Below are positions 61,423 to 64,000 of a stretch of DNA of 64,000 bases, piece after piece. The DNA comes from Myroides marinus (GTDB lineage Bacteria > Bacteroidota > Bacteroidia > Flavobacteriales > Flavobacteriaceae). The first letter of the stretch is position 1. Every line of letters starts with the position of its first letter. Made by a program: the position numbers and the translations under genes. The stretch lies in the NCBI RefSeq assembly GCF_900109075.1, contig NZ_FNYS01000001.1, positions 434,001 to 498,000 on the forward strand, given 5' to 3'. Under the pieces are notes generated by a model, which saw only the letters and a program-made list of their open reading frames with translations, ran no database searches and was not told where the DNA came from.

Positions 61423-61438
61423 TTTAGGCAAAGCTAAA
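61423..61438. promoter_or_regulatory. Possible DtxR-family operator in the receptor promoter
   Basis: TTTAG-GCAAAG-CTAAA is an imperfect palindrome (5-bp arms) lying over the minus-strand -7 box TAGCTTTG (61429-61436) of the receptor gene. The divergent gene encodes a DtxR-family regulator. Confidence 0.5.
61429..61436 (-). promoter_or_regulatory. Likely -7 element of the receptor promoter
   Basis: TAGCTTTG on the minus strand, 39 nt before the ATG; it fits TAnnTTTG. No TTG at the -33 distance. Confidence 0.5.
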
Positions 61439-61463
61439 AATTAATTTGTAATTAAAAAAATAG

Positions 61464-61471
61464 TAACTTTG
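61464..61471 (+). promoter_or_regulatory. Likely -7 element of the DtxR-family gene
   Basis: TAACTTTG, 22 nt before the ATG; TTTG at 61445-61448 gives a short 15-nt spacing. Confidence 0.5.
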
Positions 61472-61493
61472 TATTTAAACAAAAAAACATTCC

Positions 61494-62150
61494 ATGCTTA
61501 CCTATTCAGAAGAGAATTATTTAAAAACAATATTCCACTTGTCACTAGGACAGTCTCAAGGTATATCGACTAATGCCATAGCTGCTAAAATCGAAACTAA
61601 GGCTTCGTCGGTGACTGATATGATAAAGAAGCTAAATGACAAAGAATTAATAACATACCAAAAATATCAGGGAGTTACTCTTACTCCAAAAGGAGTAATG
61701 GCTGCTAAGATGATCGTGCGTAAACACCGTCTATGGGAAGTATTCTTAGTAGAAAAACTTGGTTTTAATTGGGATGAGGTTCACGATGTAGCTGAAGAAT
61801 TAGAGCATATCAAATCTGAGAAATTAATTAATAAATTAGATTCTTTTTTAGGTTTCCCGACAGAAGATCCTCATGGTGACCCGATACCTAACGCTAAAGG
61901 AGAAATAAAACAGATAGATAAAAAGCTCTTGTCAGAAATAGAGCCTAATAAAGAAGTAGTCTGTGTAGGAGTGAAAGATTCTTCTACAGAATTCTTACAA
62001 TACTTAGATAAACAAAAAATATCTCTAGGGTCTAAACTAGAAATAATAGAAATAGAACCTTTTGACCAATCATATGTGATCAAAGTGGATAATCACAATA
62101 TCACGATTACAAAGAAGATAGCAAGTAATCTATTCGTGAAAAAACAATAA
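61494..62150 (+). CDS. DtxR/MntR family metal-dependent transcriptional regulator
   Basis: A 218-aa three-domain regulator. The winged-helix DNA-binding region holds ISTNAIAAKIETKASSVTDMIKKL; the dimerisation and metal-binding part has RKHRLWEVFLVEKLGF and HDVAEELEHI (His and Glu ligands). A C-terminal FeoA/SH3-like domain (LGSKLEIIEIEPF) is complete, as in DtxR/IdeR and unlike short MntR. Fe2+ or Mn2+ co-repression is expected. It is divergent from the TonB-dependent receptor and probably regulates it and itself. A terminator follows. Confidence 0.92.
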   Translation: MLTYSEENYLKTIFHLSLGQSQGISTNAIAAKIETKASSVTDMIKKLNDKELITYQKYQGVTLTPKGVMAAKMIVRKHRLWEVFLVEKLGFNWDEVHDVAEELEHIKSEKLINKLDSFLGFPTEDPHGDPIPNAKGEIKQIDKKLLSEIEPNKEVVCVGVKDSSTEFLQYLDKQKISLGSKLEIIEIEPFDQSYVIKVDNHNITITKKIASNLFVKKQ

Positions 62151-62154
62151 AAAC

Positions 62155-62184
62155 AAAAAAGCTTCTCGAGTGAGAAGCTTTTTT
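62155..62184. terminator. Bidirectional terminator
   Basis: A 13-bp stem AAAAAAGCTTCTC/GAGAAGCTTTTTT with a GAGT loop, between convergent genes. Confidence 0.92.
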
Positions 62185-62190
62185 AGTTTG

Positions 62191-63126
62191 TTATTTATAT
62201 GCTTTTGCTATTTCGTCTAGCATTATATTAAGTGAGATATATCCTCCACCTGCTAAATACCATGCGTTAGGATCTAGATACACTATCTTTCCATTCTTAT
62301 ATGCATTAGTCTTCTGAATTAAAGGATTCTCTACTTCAGACTTCTCAGCTATAGTATTGTCCATCACTGCTCCTCTATCGATGATGAAGATAATATCAGG
62401 ATTGTGCTCCATAATAAATTCACTAGAGATAATATTACCGTGGTCACTAGCTCCTTCTAATTCTGGTGCAGCTGGCTTAACTCCTAAATCTTTAAACATA
62501 AATCCATAACGAGACTCCACTCCGAATGCGCTATAACTTTTATTATTATACAAGATTAATAATGCCTTAGCATCACTTTTACCAATGACTTCTTTCATGT
62601 CTGCTACTTTAGCATCTATCTTATCCACTAGTGCATTAGCCTTGTCTTCTACCTGAAATACTTGTCCTATAGTCTTCAGATTATCTTTAGTACTCGCTAA
62701 ATAGTTACTCCCTGAAATTCCTAAAGATAACGTAGGTGCTATCTTAGCAAACTCTGGATAATCCTTATCAAACCAGTTACTCATAATGATTAAATCAGGA
62801 TTGACCTTAGCTACTTCTTCATAATTCGGTTGCATAAAAGATCCTACATTAACGATATTCGTATCATCAGCATATTTAGATAGATAGTTAGGACTGTATA
62901 CCTTAGCCATTCCCTTAAAAGGTATGCCTAATTCTGCCATATTATCCATAGCTCCCACATCAAAAACCACAACATTGTCTAACTTTTTATTAAAGCTGAT
63001 CGTTCTGCCCATATTCTCTATCGAAATAGTCTCATCAGAAGATACTTTAGTATTCTCTTGTTTACATCCTACGAATAGCATCGCTGCTAGTACTGTACTA
63101 GTGATAACCTTAGAAGTCATTCTCAT
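62191..63126 (-). CDS. Siderophore ABC transporter substrate-binding lipoprotein (FatB/CeuE-like)
   Basis: A 311-aa lipoprotein (lipobox LFVGC) of the class III periplasmic binding fold, with two Rossmann-like lobes joined by a long helix (DNLKTIGQVFQVEDKANALV). VVFDVGAMDNMAELG near residue 60, PDLIIMSNWFDKDYPEFAKIA, and HGNIISSEFIMEHNPDIIFIIDR follow the FepB/FatB pattern. It delivers ferric siderophore or haem to an ABC permease, which is not encoded nearby. Starts at 63126 and 63120 are both ATG; the frame extends to a TTG (63159) that lies inside a TATATTTG promoter box (63157-63164, minus), so that start is rejected. Confidence 0.9.
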   Translation of the reverse strand: MRMTSKVITSTVLAAMLFVGCKQENTKVSSDETISIENMGRTISFNKKLDNVVVFDVGAMDNMAELGIPFKGMAKVYSPNYLSKYADDTNIVNVGSFMQPNYEEVAKVNPDLIIMSNWFDKDYPEFAKIAPTLSLGISGSNYLASTKDNLKTIGQVFQVEDKANALVDKIDAKVADMKEVIGKSDAKALLILYNNKSYSAFGVESRYGFMFKDLGVKPAAPELEGASDHGNIISSEFIMEHNPDIIFIIDRGAVMDNTIAEKSEVENPLIQKTNAYKNGKIVYLDPNAWYLAGGGYISLNIMLDEIAKAYK

Positions 63127-63156
63127 TTTGTATTTATTTAAATTAAATATAAATAA

Positions 63157-63164
63157 CAAATATA
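63157..63164 (-). promoter_or_regulatory. Likely -7 element of the siderophore-binding lipoprotein gene
   Basis: TATATTTG on the minus strand, about 31 nt before the chosen ATG; no clear -33 TTG. Confidence 0.45.
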
Positions 63165-63260
63165 GGGTTCATAATCGAGGAACTAAAAGAATAGTTGTAA
63201 TTTTTATACCTTAAAAAGTGCATTTAGGACAAAAGACCTTCTATTCTATTTTGGATTTAA

Positions 63261-63268
63261 TACTTTTG
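63261..63268 (+). promoter_or_regulatory. Likely -7 element of the Old Yellow Enzyme gene
   Basis: TACTTTTG, 24 nt before the ATG. Confidence 0.5.
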
Positions 63269-63291
63269 CATCACCAAACAACACACAACTT

Positions 63292-64000
63292 ATGAAAACT
63301 CTATTCTCTCCTTTAAAACTAAGGGACAACACGTTACACAATAAAATCATTGTATCACCAATGTGCCAATACTCTGCTGAAGAGGGTTTGGCTACAGATT
63401 GGCATCTCGTACATTATGGACAGTTTGCGATAGGTAAAGTTGGCGCAATTATACAAGAAGCTACTGCTGTAAGTCCTGAAGGTAGGATAACTTATGCAGA
63501 CCTTGGAATATGGTCTGACGAGCATATAACAAAACTAAAACAGATTACAGCATTTATAAAGAGTCAAGGTTCTGTACCAGGAATCCAATTAGCACACGCT
63601 GGTAGAAAGGCCAGTTGTGATAAACCATGGATAAGTAGAGCTCAGATAGCTCCTGATACTAAGAATGGTTGGCAAACTATAGCTCCTTCTGCTATTGCAT
63701 TTAACGAAGGTGAGAACTTGCCTATAGCAATGGATAAAGCAGAAATTAATAGAATAATAGATGCTTTTAAATCAAGTGCTGTACGTGCTATAGAGGCTGG
63801 ATATGAGATTATAGAGCTTCATGGTGCACATGGGTATCTAATACACCAGTTCTTCTCTCCTCTGACTAATCAGCGTACGGATGAGTATGGCGGTTCTTTT
63901 GAGAACAGGATTAGATTCTTAATAGAGGTCATAGAGGCTGTCAAGTCAGTATTGACTACGCAGAGTCTTTGGTTGAGAATATCAGCTACAGATTGGGCAG
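63292..64000 (+). CDS. NADH:flavin oxidoreductase (Old Yellow Enzyme family), N-terminal part
   Basis: ATG 63292 opens a frame that runs through the right edge (236 codons seen of about 340-360). The TIM-barrel FMN enzyme has IVSPMCQYSAEEGLATDWH (with the YqjM-type Cys near residue 25), VGAIIQEATAVSPEGR, the catalytic HGAHGYLIHQFFSP and NQRTDEYGGSFENR. This branch reduces activated C=C bonds of enones, using NADPH. A TACTTTTG box is 24 nt upstream. The 3' end is outside the window, so operon structure is unknown. Confidence 0.93.
   Translation, partial: MKTLFSPLKLRDNTLHNKIIVSPMCQYSAEEGLATDWHLVHYGQFAIGKVGAIIQEATAVSPEGRITYADLGIWSDEHITKLKQITAFIKSQGSVPGIQLAHAGRKASCDKPWISRAQIAPDTKNGWQTIAPSAIAFNEGENLPIAMDKAEINRIIDAFKSSAVRAIEAGYEIIELHGAHGYLIHQFFSPLTNQRTDEYGGSFENRIRFLIEVIEAVKSVLTTQSLWLRISATDWA

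Overview
The window looks like chromosome from a low-GC member of the Bacteroidota, most likely Flavobacteriaceae. It cannot be placed to genus by eye; Flavobacterium- or Myroides-like is a reasonable guess. Support comes from: (i) promoters of the Bacteroidota type (TTTG or TTG, 19-21 nt, then TAnnTTTG) in front of several genes, with almost no Shine-Dalgarno sequences; (ii) family content such as the three-gene sdhCAB with a large single-chain cytochrome b, an IPExxxVDY protein, a GYF_2-RDD protein, TonB-dependent receptors with carboxypeptidase-like N-domains, an OmpA protein with thrombospondin-3 repeats, and M56/BlaI pairs; (iii) an acpP-fabF-rnc-IPExxxVDY-pyk gene order next to purN-rnhA. 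Most genes lie on the minus strand, with plus-strand genes as short islands.

Layout. 1-11 kb: aspA (cut by the left edge), a YchJ-like protein, ComF-like phosphoribosyltransferase, Ig-like lipoprotein, nitrilase-family amidase, voltage-gated K+ channel, the sdhCAB operon with its own promoter and terminator, a ChaN-like haem-binding protein and an alpha/beta hydrolase. 11-20 kb: the two halves of an AddAB/RecBCD-like helicase-nuclease, separated by an OmpA/TSP3 porin and kbl. 20-27 kb: superoxide dismutase, pyk, IPExxxVDY, rnc, fabF, acpP, then divergent purN-rnhA. 27-36 kb: GYF-RDD membrane protein, a retropepsin-like secreted protein, an 832-bp stretch without a recognisable gene, a PfkB kinase with an unusually long PurF-like amidotransferase, a DASS anion transporter, an HD hydrolase, acyl-ACP desaturase and PlsC. 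36-43 kb: bacilliredoxin, an iron-uptake pair (PepSY membrane protein plus TonB-dependent siderophore receptor) under one promoter, YraN, LD-carboxypeptidase, dinB. 43-50 kb: CPA2 cation/proton antiporter, a 'Gcr/SpecificRecomb' membrane protein, a CYTH phosphatase, two tandem RlpA-like proteins and a small ABC ATPase with a 90-aa membrane partner.

50.5-53.9 kb is the accessory part: a compact phage-type lysis cassette (holin-like, CHAP endolysin, and a lipoprotein with a C-terminal membrane helix as in a u-spanin), two small phage-like ORFs, one of them without a start codon, and a divergent S24/CI-like regulator. There are no head, tail, integrase or terminase genes. Between the lysis genes and the small ORFs sit a 16-bp perfect palindrome and a cluster of DnaA-box-like nonamers. 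This is either a stripped prophage or a domesticated regulated-lysis module, and it is the best candidate here for an undescribed system.

54-64 kb: a secreted protein of unknown function, a BlaI-M56 two-gene system (the protease carries TonB-plug-like modules and coiled coils; palindromic operators overlap the blaI promoter), an 11-bp repeat array, a thioredoxin-like protein and TonB-dependent receptor divergent from a DtxR-family metal regulator, a siderophore-binding lipoprotein, and the start of an Old Yellow Enzyme gene that runs off the right edge. Iron/metal acquisition and its control (38-40 kb and 58-63 kb) is a recurring theme.
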